DNA of 64,000 nt from Clostridiales bacterium (GTDB lineage: Bacteria; Bacillota; Clostridia; Christensenellales; Pumilibacteraceae): the NCBI GenBank assembly GCA_022508445.1, contig JAFLVG010000006.1:48551-112550 (forward strand), written 5' to 3'. This document shows, in pieces, positions 35,646 through 45,469 of this stretch. The notes beneath the pieces were generated by a model. It did not search any database. It worked only from the letters and a program-made list of their open reading frames with translations, and had not been told where the DNA came from. The position numbers and the translations under genes are program-made. Positions within the stretch are counted from its first letter, which is position 1, and each line of letters starts with the position of its first letter.

Positions 35646-37637
35646 ATGGATTTTAAGTTACACAGTGCGTATAAACCCACGGGCGATCAGCCTCAGGCGA
35701 TAGACGAGATAGCAAACGGCATAGAGGACGGGCTTGCGGCGCAGGTTTTGAAGGGCGTTACAGGCAGCGGAAAAACGTTTACCATGGCGAACGTTATCGA
35801 GCGCGTACAGCGCCCGACGCTTGTGCTTGCGCACAACAAAACGCTTGCCGCACAGCTTTGCAACGAGTTTCGCGAATTCTTTCCCGAAAACCGTGTGGAG
35901 TTTTTCGTGAGCTATTATGATTATTATCAGCCCGAAGCGTATCTGCCGTCCACCGACACGTATATCGAAAAGGACCTCGCGATTAACGACGAGATAGATA
36001 AGCTTCGCCATTCTGCTACTTGTTCGCTTCACGAGCGACGCGACACCATCGTCGTGGCGTCCGTTTCGTGCATTTACGGTCTGGGCGCGCCGGAGGAATA
36101 TTACAGGCTTGCGCTTTCCGTTCGTCCCGGCGACAAGATGTCGCGTGACGCGCTGATCGCTCGGCTTATCGACATCAACTACAAGCGCAACGACCTCGCT
36201 CCCGAGCGCACCGACTTCCGCGTGCGCGGCGACACAGTGGACATTTTCCCTGCGAGCATGTCCGAGCACGGCATACGCGTCGAGTTTTTCGGCAACGAGA
36301 TAGACGGAGTCAGCGAGTTTGATATAGTGTCCGGCAATATAGTGGCGCGACTTGCGCATGCCGCGATATTCCCGGCGAGCCATTACGCCGTAGAGCATTC
36401 TACGATGATGAATGCGATAGAACAAATCGAGCGCGATTGCGAAGAGCGCGTCAAATTTTTCACCGACAACCACAAGCTCATTGAAGCGCAGAGGATAGGC
36501 GAGCGCGTGCGGTACGACATCGAGATGATGAAAGAAATAGGGTACTGCTCGGGGATAGAAAACTATTCCAGGTATTTCGACGGTCGAAAACCGGGCGAGC
36601 CGCCGTTCACTTTGCTCGATTATTTTCCGCGCGATTTCATAATGTTCATTGACGAGAGCCACATGACCATTCCACAGCTCCGCGCAATGTACAACGGTGA
36701 CAAGGCGAGAAAAACGGCGCTCGTCGATTACGGATTTCGGCTTCCCGCCGCGTTCGACAACCGTCCGCTCAAATTCGACGAGTTCAGAGCGCGCTTGCGT
36801 CAAGCCGTGTATGTTTCGGCAACGCCTGCGCCGTACGAGCTCGAACTTACGGGCGGACGCTTTACGCGTCAAGTGATACGCCCCACGGGGCTTGTGGATC
36901 CGCCTGTGACTGTGCGCCCCACAAAAGGTCAGATAGACGATCTTTTGACCGAGATAAAGGACACAGTCGAGTCGGGCGGACGCGTGCTCGTGACGACGCT
37001 TACAAAGCGCATGTCGGAAAGCCTTGCCGACTATCTCGCGGAGCAGGGTGTCAAGGTCAAGTATCTGCACAGCGACATCGACACTATGGAGCGCGTTACC
37101 ATAGTAAACAGCTTGCGGCGCGGCGACTATGACGTAGTTGTCGGCATAAACCTCTTGCGCGAGGGTTTGGACATACCCGAGGTCAAGCTCGTCGCAATAC
37201 TCGACGCCGACAAAGAGGGATTCTTGCGTTCGGAAACGTCGCTCATTCAAACGATAGGGCGCGCGGCGCGAAACAGCGAGAGCAGGGTTATCATGTACGG
37301 CGACACGGTCACGAGATCAATGCAAAAGGCGATTGACGAAACCGAGGATCGGCGCAAGGTGCAGACTGAATACAACTTTGAGCACGGCATTACGCCGCGC
37401 ACTATAATAAAGCCGATAAAGAACACGATTGAAATTACGAGCAAGAACAAGACGGTTGAGTTAAAAGACATCGGCAAAGAGCTCGACAGACTGCGCTCGC
37501 TCATGAACTCGGCGAGCAAAGACCTCGATTTCGAATCGGCTATTATGTATCGTGACAAGATCGCGGAACTGCGTGATCTTCAACGCGACATGGCAAAGAA
37601 AAACGCAGTGCGCAAAAAGTCCTCGCGCGCAGAATAG
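35646..37637 (+). CDS. uvrB: Excinuclease ABC subunit B
   Basis: 663 residues. Damage-checking helicase of nucleotide excision repair. Seen: Walker A '[12 protein letters not shown]' (38-49), the beta-hairpin region '[20 protein letters not shown]', DEAD-type '[10 protein letters not shown]', '[15 protein letters not shown]' and 'TIGRAARN' helicase motifs, and the UvrC-binding UVR motif near the C-terminus ('[22 protein letters not shown]', residues about 615-636). The ribosome site before the ATG is weak. uvrA follows after 14 bases. Confidence 0.97.
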   Translation: MDFKLHSAYKPTGDQPQAIDEIANGIEDGLAAQVLKGVTGSGKTFTMANVIERVQRPTLVLAHNKTLAAQLCNEFREFFPENRVEFFVSYYDYYQPEAYLPSTDTYIEKDLAINDEIDKLRHSATCSLHERRDTIVVASVSCIYGLGAPEEYYRLALSVRPGDKMSRDALIARLIDINYKRNDLAPERTDFRVRGDTVDIFPASMSEHGIRVEFFGNEIDGVSEFDIVSGNIVARLAHAAIFPASHYAVEHSTMMNAIEQIERDCEERVKFFTDNHKLIEAQRIGERVRYDIEMMKEIGYCSGIENYSRYFDGRKPGEPPFTLLDYFPRDFIMFIDESHMTIPQLRAMYNGDKARKTALVDYGFRLPAAFDNRPLKFDEFRARLRQAVYVSATPAPYELELTGGRFTRQVIRPTGLVDPPVTVRPTKGQIDDLLTEIKDTVESGGRVLVTTLTKRMSESLADYLAEQGVKVKYLHSDIDTMERVTIVNSLRRGDYDVVVGINLLREGLDIPEVKLVAILDADKEGFLRSETSLIQTIGRAARNSESRVIMYGDTVTRSMQKAIDETEDRRKVQTEYNFEHGITPRTIIKPIKNTIEITSKNKTVELKDIGKELDRLRSLMNSASKDLDFESAIMYRDKIAELRDLQRDMAKKNAVRKKSSRAE

Positions 37638-37651
37638 TAACGGAGAAAATC

Positions 37652-40462
37652 ATGGAAGGACAAAACAACGAAATAGTAATAAAAGGTGCACGCGCAAACA
37701 ATCTCAAAAATATAAACCTTACAGTGCCTAAAAACAAGTTCGTAGTGTTTACGGGCGTTTCGGGAAGCGGCAAAACTTCGCTCGCGTTTGACACTATTTT
37801 TGCGGAGGGGCAAAGGCGTTACGTCGAGTCGCTCTCGTCGTATGCGCGCATGTTCCTAGGTCAAATGGAAAAGCCGGACGTCGACAGCATCGACGGGCTT
37901 TCACCTGCAATATCTATCGACCAAAAAACTACGGGGCGCAATCCGCGTTCAACCGTCGGCACGGTTACTGAGATTTACGATTATATGCGTCTTTTGTTCG
38001 CGCGTGTGGGCGACGTTTATTGCTACAACTGCGGTGCGGAAGTGCATCAACAGTCCATCGATGAAATAGTCGATAAGATAATGGCATTGCCGCAGGGTAG
38101 CAGGGTGATGATAATTTCGCCCGTCGTGCGCGGAAAAAAGGGCGAGTATTCCAAGCTGTTCGAGGATTTTAAAAAGGCCGGTTACTCGCGCATGCGCGTG
38201 GACGGAATCATATATAGCATTGACGAGGAGATTAAGCTCGACAAAAATACAAAGCACGACATATCGGTTGTTGTGGACAGGCTTGTGGTAGAACCCGACA
38301 TTCAGCACCGCTTGACCGATTCTGTGGAAACGGCAATCAAGCTGTCGGACGGTCTTGTAATAGCGTTTTACGACGATACCGAGCTTTTGTTCAACACCAA
38401 ATACACGTGCGGAAACTGCGGCATTTCGTTGTCGGAGGTAGAGCCGCGCCTGTTCTCGTTCAACTCGCCCTGGGGGGCATGCCCGACTTGCGGAGGACTC
38501 GGATTTTTGACCAAGATAGATCCCGACCTGTTGTTCTTCGGCGACGCGTCGCTTGCCGATCTTTTGGACGGCGGACAAATCGAAGGTCAATCGCATTTCG
38601 AGCAATGCTTTGCCGCGCTTGCGAAAAAGTATGATTTCTCGCTCAAAACGCCGTTCAAAAAACTTAAAAAGCAAATTCAAGACATCATTCTGTATGCAAC
38701 AGACGAGCCGCTCGTAGTCGAGTACACAAAGGGGCTTTACCACCACAGCGAGCGCATCACATACGAGGGAATGATAAACTTTATGGAGCGCCGCCTTGCC
38801 GAAACGACGAGCGACGGAGTGCGATGGAGGATAGGCAGGTTTACCAACTCACAGCCCTGTCCCGACTGCGGCGGTAAACGGCTAAAAAAGGAAGCGCTTG
38901 CCGTCAAAGTGGGCGACAAGAATATAGACGAGCTGTGCAGTATGCCCGTTAAACAGCTCTATAAGTTTTTTGCAGGACTCACGCTTACCAAGTCGAAAGC
39001 GATAATTGCCGAGCGCGTACTCAAAGAAATACGCGCGCGCCTAGAATTTTTGATGAACGTCGGACTCGAATATCTGACGCTTTCTCGTTCAGCACAAACG
39101 CTTTCGGGCGGCGAGGCACAGCGCATACGCCTTGCCACGCAAATAGGCTCGGGACTTTCGGGCGTTTTGTACATTCTCGACGAGCCGAGCATAGGGCTTC
39201 ATCAATGCGACAATCAAAAGCTCATCGGCACGCTTAAACACCTGCGTGATCTCGGCAATACGCTCATAGTCGTTGAGCATGACGAGGACACAATGCGCGC
39301 AGCAGACCACATAGTGGATATAGGCGAGGGCGCCGGTATACACGGCGGATCTGTTGTGGCGCAGGGAAGCGTTGACGATATCATAGCGTCCGGCTCGATT
39401 ACAGGCAAATTTTTGTCGGGCGAGCGCCAAATCAGAATCCCGACCGAGCGAAGATTTTCGGACAGCTACATTACTGTTCGCGGTGCGTCGGAAAACAATC
39501 TTCAAAACGTCACGGTCAAGTTTCCGCTCGGCGTGTTCACGGCGGTTACGGGCGTATCCGGCAGCGGTAAATCCTCGCTTGTAAACCAAACGCTTTTCCC
39601 TGCGGCGGCAAACAGATTCAATACGGTCAAACAGCGCGTGGGCAAGTGCGACGGCATAGACGGGCTTGAAAAGATCGATAAGGTTATAAACATCGACCAA
39701 AGCCCGATAGGAAGAACTCCGCGCTCAAACCCTGCAACTTACACCGGAGCAATGTCGATAATACGCGATCTTTTCGCCGAGCTTCCGGCGGCGAAGGAAC
39801 GCGGTTACAATTCCGGAAGATTCTCGTTCAACGTTCGCGGCGGCAGATGCGAAAACTGCGAGGGCGACGGAATCATACGTATAGAAATGAACTTCCTGCC
39901 GGACGTGTATGTGCCTTGCGACGTGTGCCACGGCAAGAGGTTCAACCGCGAAACTCTGCAAGTCAAATATCGCGACAAGTCCATTGCGGACGTTCTCGAC
40001 ATGACTATCGAAGAAAGCTATGAATTCTTCAAGAACATTCCGTCGCTCAAACGTAAGCTCGGCACGTTGCTTGATGTGGGACTCGGGTACATCAAGCTCG
40101 GTCAGCCCGCTACAACGCTTTCTGGCGGCGAAGCGCAACGCGTCAAGCTCGCAACAGAGCTTTCGAAGGTCGCAACAAGCAGTACGCTGTACGTCCTCGA
40201 CGAGCCGACGACGGGACTTCATTCCGCCGATGTAGAGCGGCTTGTCGACATTCTTTCGCGCCTTGTGGACAGCGGAAACACGGTTATTGTCATCGAGCAT
40301 AACCTCGACGTAATCAAGTGCGCAGATCATATAATCGATTTGGGGCCTGCCGGCGGCGACGCAGGCGGAAATGTCGTGGCAACAGGCACACCGGAGCAAG
40401 TAGCCGAGGTGAAAGAGAGTAAGACGGGCGAATATCTTAAAAGATTGGGAATTCATAAATAG
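37652..40462 (+). CDS. uvrA: Excinuclease ABC subunit A
   Basis: 936 residues. It scans DNA for damage and loads UvrB. Two ABC cassettes with Walker A 'GVSGSGKTSLAFDT' (about 32) and 'GVSGSGKSSLVNQ' (about 633), two signature sites ('LSGGEAQRIRLA', 'LSGGEAQRVKLATEL'), and zinc-binding CxxC pairs ('CYNCGAE', 'CGNCGIS', 'CPTCGG', 'CENCEGDG', 'CDVCHG'). Good ribosome site (AACGGAGAAAATC). Translated with uvrB in one unit. Confidence 0.98.
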   Translation: MEGQNNEIVIKGARANNLKNINLTVPKNKFVVFTGVSGSGKTSLAFDTIFAEGQRRYVESLSSYARMFLGQMEKPDVDSIDGLSPAISIDQKTTGRNPRSTVGTVTEIYDYMRLLFARVGDVYCYNCGAEVHQQSIDEIVDKIMALPQGSRVMIISPVVRGKKGEYSKLFEDFKKAGYSRMRVDGIIYSIDEEIKLDKNTKHDISVVVDRLVVEPDIQHRLTDSVETAIKLSDGLVIAFYDDTELLFNTKYTCGNCGISLSEVEPRLFSFNSPWGACPTCGGLGFLTKIDPDLLFFGDASLADLLDGGQIEGQSHFEQCFAALAKKYDFSLKTPFKKLKKQIQDIILYATDEPLVVEYTKGLYHHSERITYEGMINFMERRLAETTSDGVRWRIGRFTNSQPCPDCGGKRLKKEALAVKVGDKNIDELCSMPVKQLYKFFAGLTLTKSKAIIAERVLKEIRARLEFLMNVGLEYLTLSRSAQTLSGGEAQRIRLATQIGSGLSGVLYILDEPSIGLHQCDNQKLIGTLKHLRDLGNTLIVVEHDEDTMRAADHIVDIGEGAGIHGGSVVAQGSVDDIIASGSITGKFLSGERQIRIPTERRFSDSYITVRGASENNLQNVTVKFPLGVFTAVTGVSGSGKSSLVNQTLFPAAANRFNTVKQRVGKCDGIDGLEKIDKVINIDQSPIGRTPRSNPATYTGAMSIIRDLFAELPAAKERGYNSGRFSFNVRGGRCENCEGDGIIRIEMNFLPDVYVPCDVCHGKRFNRETLQVKYRDKSIADVLDMTIEESYEFFKNIPSLKRKLGTLLDVGLGYIKLGQPATTLSGGEAQRVKLATELSKVATSSTLYVLDEPTTGLHSADVERLVDILSRLVDSGNTVIVIEHNLDVIKCADHIIDLGPAGGDAGGNVVATGTPEQVAEVKESKTGEYLKRLGIHK

Positions 40463-40525
40463 AAAATTACGAATTTGTCGCCGTCCTGCAAATTTACGCC
40501 AAGAATATAAATCTTACCGAAAGGC

Positions 40526-40556
40526 ATACTACAAACATCATGTTTGTAGTATTTTT
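40526..40556 (+). terminator. Terminator-like hairpin spanning the DUF421 start codon
   Basis: ATACTACAAACA pairs perfectly with TGTTTGTAGTAT (12 base pairs, 3-base loop TCA) and is followed by T5. The ATG of the DUF421 gene begins at 40540, in the loop and descending arm. Confidence 0.75.
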
Positions 40557-41262
40557 AAAATCTGTAATTACATTTATCGTCGTGTTCTTCGTGATAAGGC
40601 TGATGGGTAAAAGGCAGCTCGGGGAAATGCAACCCTTCGAGCTTGTTATCACGCTCATAATTGCGGAAGTGGCGTGTATTCCGATGAACGATCCGTATAT
40701 TCCCATATATTACGGCTTGATACCCATTTTCACGCTCGCCACTCTGCATATTTTGCTGTCGTTGCTTTCGAGAAAATCGATAAAGGCGCGCAAGATATTG
40801 AGTGGTAGCAGTGTGATTGTCATAGATACGTCGGGCATCAATTACCAAAACATGAAAAGAATGAATATGAACGTAGACGATCTTATCGAAGCGGTGCGAA
40901 CAGCCGGCTACGTCGATTTTTCTCAGATAGCTTACGCCATATTCGAAACCAACGGTAAGCTTTGCGTGGTGGAAAAGGAGCAGGCTCAACAGCAAGAGCA
41001 AAGCCGGGACGAGCAATCACAGCAGCCGCAAAAGACTCTGTTGCCGTTGGAGCTTATCGTCGACGGAAAATACCTCGAACAGAACTTATCGCTTTCCGGC
41101 ACTGATAAATCGGAGATAACGCGCGTTCTCGATGAGAACGGTTTGCGGCTGACCGACATGCTGTACGCCGACGTCCGTCAAGACGGCAACGCGTATTTCT
41201 CGCCCAAGCATAAGCCTGCGTTTTGCAGTAAGCTCGCCATAAGCGGAGGTGACAACTGGTGA
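40540..41262 (+). CDS. DUF421 (YetF/YdfR-type) membrane protein
   Basis: 240 residues. Three membrane segments in the first 80 residues, then the DUF421 cytosolic part. Family pattern: 'RLMGKRQLGEMQPFELVITL' (20-39), 'NMNVDDLIEAVRTAGYVD' and 'AYAIFETNGKLCVVEK'. A Gln/Glu-rich insert ('QAQQQEQSRDEQSQQPQK') interrupts the C-terminal domain. The family includes YetF and YdfR, linked to the spore membrane and stress, with no known reaction. Overlaps the DUF4363 gene by 4 bases. The start codon is inside a hairpin. Confidence 0.88.
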   Translation: MFVVFLKSVITFIVVFFVIRLMGKRQLGEMQPFELVITLIIAEVACIPMNDPYIPIYYGLIPIFTLATLHILLSLLSRKSIKARKILSGSSVIVIDTSGINYQNMKRMNMNVDDLIEAVRTAGYVDFSQIAYAIFETNGKLCVVEKEQAQQQEQSRDEQSQQPQKTLLPLELIVDGKYLEQNLSLSGTDKSEITRVLDENGLRLTDMLYADVRQDGNAYFSPKHKPAFCSKLAISGGDNW

Positions 41263-41651
41263 AAAAGGTGATAGTGATACTCGTCGTGTTCTGCGTCATG
41301 CTCGGCGCGATGATAGGTGAAATGGTGTACGTAAACAAGTTCTACAACGGACTGCAATCCGATCTCGAAGCGATTGCGGAGAGCATCGAAATCAACGAGG
41401 AAAACGTGCAAAATCCTCAAACGGAAGAACTGTGCGACAAGCTTGTCAAAAAATGGGAAACCGGCAAGCGCACGCTTTTGATGCTTCAAAACCACAACAC
41501 CGTCCGCAATCTCGACGACAAGATAGTCAGTCTTTCCGCGGTCATTAAGTCCGATAACTATAACGACGCGGTCATTTTCGTAAGATCGGCAATCAATTAT
41601 ATAGACGACGTTTTGCTCGACAGCATACCGTTTTTATCGAACATTCTGTAA
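41259..41651 (+). CDS. DUF4363 family protein
   Basis: 130 residues with one N-terminal membrane segment (about 4-24) and a helical outer or inner domain with 'KLVKKWETGKRTLLMLQNH'. DUF4363 genes (YdfS-like partner) usually lie next to DUF421 genes in Clostridia, as here with a 4-base overlap. The two products probably act together at the membrane. Function unknown. Confidence 0.8.
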   Translation: MKKVIVILVVFCVMLGAMIGEMVYVNKFYNGLQSDLEAIAESIEINEENVQNPQTEELCDKLVKKWETGKRTLLMLQNHNTVRNLDDKIVSLSAVIKSDNYNDAVIFVRSAINYIDDVLLDSIPFLSNIL

Positions 41652-41686
41652 AGCGACATCAAACGCTCGGCGTTTTGTAAAAACGA

Positions 41687-41715
41687 TTGATTTTTCCGTG
41701 TGATTGTAATATAAT
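41687..41715 (+). promoter_or_regulatory. holA promoter giving a leaderless mRNA
   Basis: TTGATT, 17-base spacer, TATAAT at 41710-41715; the ATG at 41722 is 7 bases after the -10 and no ribosome site precedes it. The geometry is identical to that of recX. Confidence 0.65.
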
Positions 41716-41721
41716 ATTCGC

Positions 41722-42675
41722 ATGGAGTTTGTCGAGCTTAAAAAACATCTCAAAACTCAAAAGCCTAATGCGTGCTATATGTGTTACGGCGACGACGATT
41801 TCTTGGTGGATAGAGCCGTCGCGCTGTTGATAGCGCTCGCCGGCGAGCCTAAGCCGTTCAACTGCGTGGACAAGGAGTTCGAGCGCGGCAGCGAGCTTAT
41901 CGACGAGCTTATGCAATTGCCGGTGATGAGCGAATACCGCGTAGTAGTTGCAAGGGGCAAGCCCGACATGACGGCGGTATCCGATTATCTCAAAGCGCCG
42001 AGCTCTACGTCTGTATTGGTCCTGCCGTTCTACACGCCGCACGACAGTTGGAACAAGGCGTCTGTGCCTGCCGTTCCAAGCGGCGCTACGCCTGTCGATT
42101 GCAACAGACTTCCTTTAAATCATGTAGTGCCGTTTGTGACAACGCTTGCCGCGAAAACAAACGCGCAGTTTGATTCTTCCGCAATAAAAACGCTGTACGA
42201 TAGGTGCGGCGGATATATGACGCGTATAGATTCGGAAACGCAAAAGCTTGCCGTGCTTAAAGCAGGGGGGAGCGTTACCGCCGATGACGTTACGTCGCAT
42301 GTCAAGGCCGATACGGAGTTTGTGGTGTTCGAGCTTTGCGACAGCATACTCGCAGGGAACTCGGCGCGCGCACTCGACGTTGTTGACGGCATGGCGAAAA
42401 ACAACGACCTCGTTGCGGCGTTTACTCTCATATACAACAGATTCAGAAAACTATTCGCGGCGGCCGTCGATCCCGACGGACTTTCGGGCCTCGGCGTCAA
42501 ACCCTATCAAGCGCAAAAGCTCAAAGCGGAAAGCTCGAAGTTTTCCAAGGCGCGACTTAAAAAAATCCTCGACATGCTCGAAAACGCCGATTACGGATAT
42601 AAAACGGGCGCAACGACGGTGTACGACGCGCTTACTTGTTTCGTCGCGCAAGCGGCATACGGGAGGAATATGTGA
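41722..42675 (+). CDS. holA: DNA polymerase III delta subunit
   Basis: 317 residues. Part of the clamp loader that opens the beta ring. Family pattern: 'CYMCYGDDDFLVDRAVALL' near the start, the helical middle with 'ALYDRCGGYMTRIDSETQKL'-type sequence (here 'LYDRCGGYMTRIDSE'), 'DTEFVVFELCDSILAGNSARAL' and the C-terminal collar helices. Sequence is divergent, which is normal for delta. Leaderless start, see findings. The following gene starts inside its stop codon. Confidence 0.9.
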   Translation: MEFVELKKHLKTQKPNACYMCYGDDDFLVDRAVALLIALAGEPKPFNCVDKEFERGSELIDELMQLPVMSEYRVVVARGKPDMTAVSDYLKAPSSTSVLVLPFYTPHDSWNKASVPAVPSGATPVDCNRLPLNHVVPFVTTLAAKTNAQFDSSAIKTLYDRCGGYMTRIDSETQKLAVLKAGGSVTADDVTSHVKADTEFVVFELCDSILAGNSARALDVVDGMAKNNDLVAAFTLIYNRFRKLFAAAVDPDGLSGLGVKPYQAQKLKAESSKFSKARLKKILDMLENADYGYKTGATTVYDALTCFVAQAAYGRNM

Positions 42676-43211
42676 TAAATATATCGAAAAAGAAGCTACC
42701 GTCGGCGGCGATTGCCGTTATCGTGTATGTTAGCTATTGTGCAATGTCGTGGTTTTCGGCGCGCGGCACGATTGCATATTTCGGCGAGCAATACGATTTA
42801 CCTAATTGGTTTGTAAACGACGTATGGGCGTTTTTTATAGGCGGACTTGTTCCGTTCTTGCTGTTCGAGGTCTTGTGTTCGTTTATATTCCGCACGATGA
42901 TTGCAAAAACAAACGGCGGCGACGTTCAATCGCTTCGGTACGGACTGAATTATGCGGTGATTGCTGCAAACGTCTTGCTGTTTTTGTTAAAGTTCATTTA
43001 CATTGCTGTGCCGCTTTATTCAGTCGTAATCGACATTATTATCGATCCTGTCGTCACGATTGCGTTTGTGGCGCTTTATATGTGGTATGCGTTCTATCAA
43101 GACTATGTGGAACGCTCTCAGTACAGGCTGGTTTTGACGCAAGTTCTCGGCGCATTTTTGTCGGTTTACGGACTGCTTGCGCTCATCAATATGGTAATTT
43201 CGGTCGCATAG
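42672..43211 (+). CDS. Multi-pass membrane protein, unknown
   Basis: 179 residues from a GTG at 42672 that overlaps the holA stop; GGGAGGA lies 5 bases upstream. The open frame back to 42636 has no ribosome site. About five membrane segments (residues about 10-30, 45-65, 85-105, 110-130, 150-175). No family recognised. The overlapping start means it is translated in step with holA, though a link in function is not evident. Confidence 0.6.
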   Translation: MINISKKKLPSAAIAVIVYVSYCAMSWFSARGTIAYFGEQYDLPNWFVNDVWAFFIGGLVPFLLFEVLCSFIFRTMIAKTNGGDVQSLRYGLNYAVIAANVLLFLLKFIYIAVPLYSVVIDIIIDPVVTIAFVALYMWYAFYQDYVERSQYRLVLTQVLGAFLSVYGLLALINMVISVA

Positions 43212-43224
43212 CGGAGGCATAGAT

Positions 43225-44949
43225 ATGAAAAAATTTATAAAAATTATATCGATATGCCTTTTGTTGGTTATGGCGATGGTTATGTTTTCGGCTTGTTCGG
43301 ACGCCGGCGCGCCCGAGCATAAAGTAGATCCCAAGTACGCGATTGAAGCGAGCGAGCTTGCCAAAGAGCTCGACGACTTTATTGCAAACGCCAAAGACCG
43401 CACGAGCTATACGAAAGCGGAGGGGAATGCCGCACTGTATTTGCAAGCGCGGCTTGTCGATTACGGATATTCGGATGCGGAGCTTCAAGATTTTACCACG
43501 ACGGAAAACGAAATCGAAGACCTGCAAAGCCAAAATGTTGTTGCGCGTTACAGCTCGAAAGCAGGTGAAGGACAGCGCAAGAACGTGGTGCTCGGCGCGT
43601 ACTACGACAACCGATACGGCACGGCATATAACGGCGCAGTGACAGTTAAGTCGGAAGGCGCGCTTGCAAACGGCACGGGCGTCGCTACGCTTCTCGGCGT
43701 CGCGAAATATCTTCAATCACATAAGCCTCAACTCGACTTCGATGTTATAATCGTGTTCTTCGGCGCGTCGTATGTTGCGGACACCGGCGCCCGTGAGTTT
43801 TACAAAAACGGCATGTCGCACGAGGACCGCGTCAACACCGTGCTTATGGTCGAGTTCCAGCGCTTAGGCGGCGACCACTTGTACGCATTTTCCGACGCGC
43901 GCGAAACAAAGCGCGAGCCGTTCTTCGACGGAGTGGCAAAGGATAACGGCTTGAACGTTTACAAGCCTACGCAAAAATCGCCGCTCATTACAAATGCGTT
44001 TATTTACGACGGAATACCGTACTATCAATGGGCGCAAAGCGGACTGTTCGGCGTTTTCTTCGACGCGAACATCCCCACGCTCAATCTCATCGGCGCAAAT
44101 TGGGAAACCATTTGCATGAAGGATATCGAATCGAGCAATAACGGGAATATCTCGCTCACCGAAAACGACAATCTTGCAACGCTCAAAAAGACTTATCCGG
44201 ACTATGCGGCAAAAATGGCGACTGCGGCAACGCTCGTCATACGCTCGATGGAGGCCGAAAAATTTTTGAGCGTGATGACTTACGACCGCGACAACTTCCC
44301 GAGCACTGACATTCTTACAAAGTCTTGGATATGGTATATCATCGTAATCGGCGCGCTCGCAGTTGCCGCAATAGCATTGATTGCTATATCGTCACACCTT
44401 GCCAAGAAGTATCCAATCTCGGCACCGAAGCCCACTAGGATGAAGATGGCGGTATTCGGCATGGACTACGAGGACAAAAGTTCGGGCGATATATTTATCG
44501 ATATTAAGGATGTGTCCAGTGGCGACGATATTTTCCCGGGGATTCCAAACAACGAAAAGAGCGCCGATCCGTTTGACGAAATATTCCCCGCGCTGTTTGG
44601 CGGCGCTTTCGTTGACAGCGAAAGAAACAACTCAAATGACAAAGCAACCGAAGGCGGCGACGTTTTCGGCGAGGAGCATCGCGCGAACGAAAGCGAAATC
44701 GATGACGGTGCGGAACGAATGAAAAAGGAGAGCGACGGTGACAAACCCGAAACGGACGGAGCCGCACAAGAGCCGCAAAAGGAGCAGTCTGCGCCCAAGA
44801 ATAAAAAGCCGCCGCAAAAGCGAAAAACGACATCGGCCGGAAAATCCGTATCGGCAGGCAAGTCAAACACGACAAAGAAAACGAACTCGGGAAAAAGTGC
44901 GGCAAAAGCGGACAAGCCCGAAAGCGACGGTAAGTCGGACAAAGAATAA
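43225..44949 (+). CDS. M28-like lipoprotein lacking the metal ligands, with membrane span and basic tail
   Basis: 574 residues. Signal peptide with lipobox 'FSAC' (Cys 24), then an M28-peptidase-like domain at about 45-350. The places where zinc ligands normally lie are changed: 'GAYYDNR' (124-130) instead of GAHYDS, 'EGALANGTG' (144-152) instead of a GADDNASG type, and 'FFGASYVADTG' (178-188) instead of the FFDGEE type. A membrane segment follows at 371-393, then a 180-residue disordered tail, first acidic, then rich in Lys, Ser, Thr and Pro. So the protein would be held by lipid and by a span, with the tail in the cytoplasm. Probably binding rather than cutting (inference). Confidence 0.75.
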   Translation: MKKFIKIISICLLLVMAMVMFSACSDAGAPEHKVDPKYAIEASELAKELDDFIANAKDRTSYTKAEGNAALYLQARLVDYGYSDAELQDFTTTENEIEDLQSQNVVARYSSKAGEGQRKNVVLGAYYDNRYGTAYNGAVTVKSEGALANGTGVATLLGVAKYLQSHKPQLDFDVIIVFFGASYVADTGAREFYKNGMSHEDRVNTVLMVEFQRLGGDHLYAFSDARETKREPFFDGVAKDNGLNVYKPTQKSPLITNAFIYDGIPYYQWAQSGLFGVFFDANIPTLNLIGANWETICMKDIESSNNGNISLTENDNLATLKKTYPDYAAKMATAATLVIRSMEAEKFLSVMTYDRDNFPSTDILTKSWIWYIIVIGALAVAAIALIAISSHLAKKYPISAPKPTRMKMAVFGMDYEDKSSGDIFIDIKDVSSGDDIFPGIPNNEKSADPFDEIFPALFGGAFVDSERNNSNDKATEGGDVFGEEHRANESEIDDGAERMKKESDGDKPETDGAAQEPQKEQSAPKNKKPPQKRKTTSAGKSVSAGKSNTTKKTNSGKSAAKADKPESDGKSDKE

Positions 44950-44975
44950 GAAACTGCAAATAATAAAGCAAGCAA

Positions 44976-45002
44976 AAAGGCGTTACTCTTCGTAACGCCT
45001 TT
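44976..45002. terminator. Bidirectional terminator
   Basis: AAAGGCGTTAC / GTAACGCCTTT stem between convergent genes. Confidence 0.85.
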
Positions 45003-45016
45003 AATGTTATTGTTAT

Positions 45017-45469
45017 TTAGCTGAACCAACCGCTTATCGTACTGCCCATGTTCTTGAAGAACGAGGTGATTCCGAACTTGTCCATCATGTCGCTCATGAC
45101 GTGCGCGAAGTTGAACTTGTCGACTGCGAGCCAGCACCAGAACACCACGATTGCAAAAGTGACTACTATGAGGATGAGGATGTTCAACAGGCAGCTTTTA
45201 ATATTGAGCGGACTGCGCAGCTTTTTCAAACGGTTGCCGGGATCGTTGCTTTCCTTGATCGCTTGTTCAAGCTGGGCCGTGGTCATTTGATCGGGCGAAA
45301 GATTGGCAAGCGGAACAGAAGGCGTACCGTTAGCGTTTGCGCCTTGCGCGGGAGCGCCTGCGGGCGGAGTTGCCGCAGCGTTTTTGTCCTTCTTGTTCTT
45401 TTTCGATTTGTCTTTTGCCGGCTTCTCGGGTTTCAAGTCTACCGGCTTGTTTTTGTCTTTTTTTGCCAT
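45017..45469 (-). CDS. Small single-pass membrane protein with Lys/Pro-rich N-terminus
   Basis: 150 residues. The first 55 residues are very basic and Pro/Ala-rich ('KNKKDKNAAATPPAGAPAQG'), then a short helix, one membrane segment (about 93-115) and a short outer end with aromatic residues. Ribosome site GAGGGATC. The convergent upstream gene (43225) has a similar Lys-rich cytoplasmic tail. No family recognised. Confidence 0.6.
   Translation of the reverse strand: MAKKDKNKPVDLKPEKPAKDKSKKNKKDKNAAATPPAGAPAQGANANGTPSVPLANLSPDQMTTAQLEQAIKESNDPGNRLKKLRSPLNIKSCLLNILILIVVTFAIVVFWCWLAVDKFNFAHVMSDMMDKFGITSFFKNMGSTISGWFS

Noticed and set aside
35658..37250. 530-residue minus-strand frame opposite uvrB; similar long frames opposite valS (8258-9208), the ABC ATPase (11976-13508) and the giant gene (17198-18307)
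   Set aside because: All lie opposite well-supported genes and have no family pattern or start signal; shadows of biased codon use.
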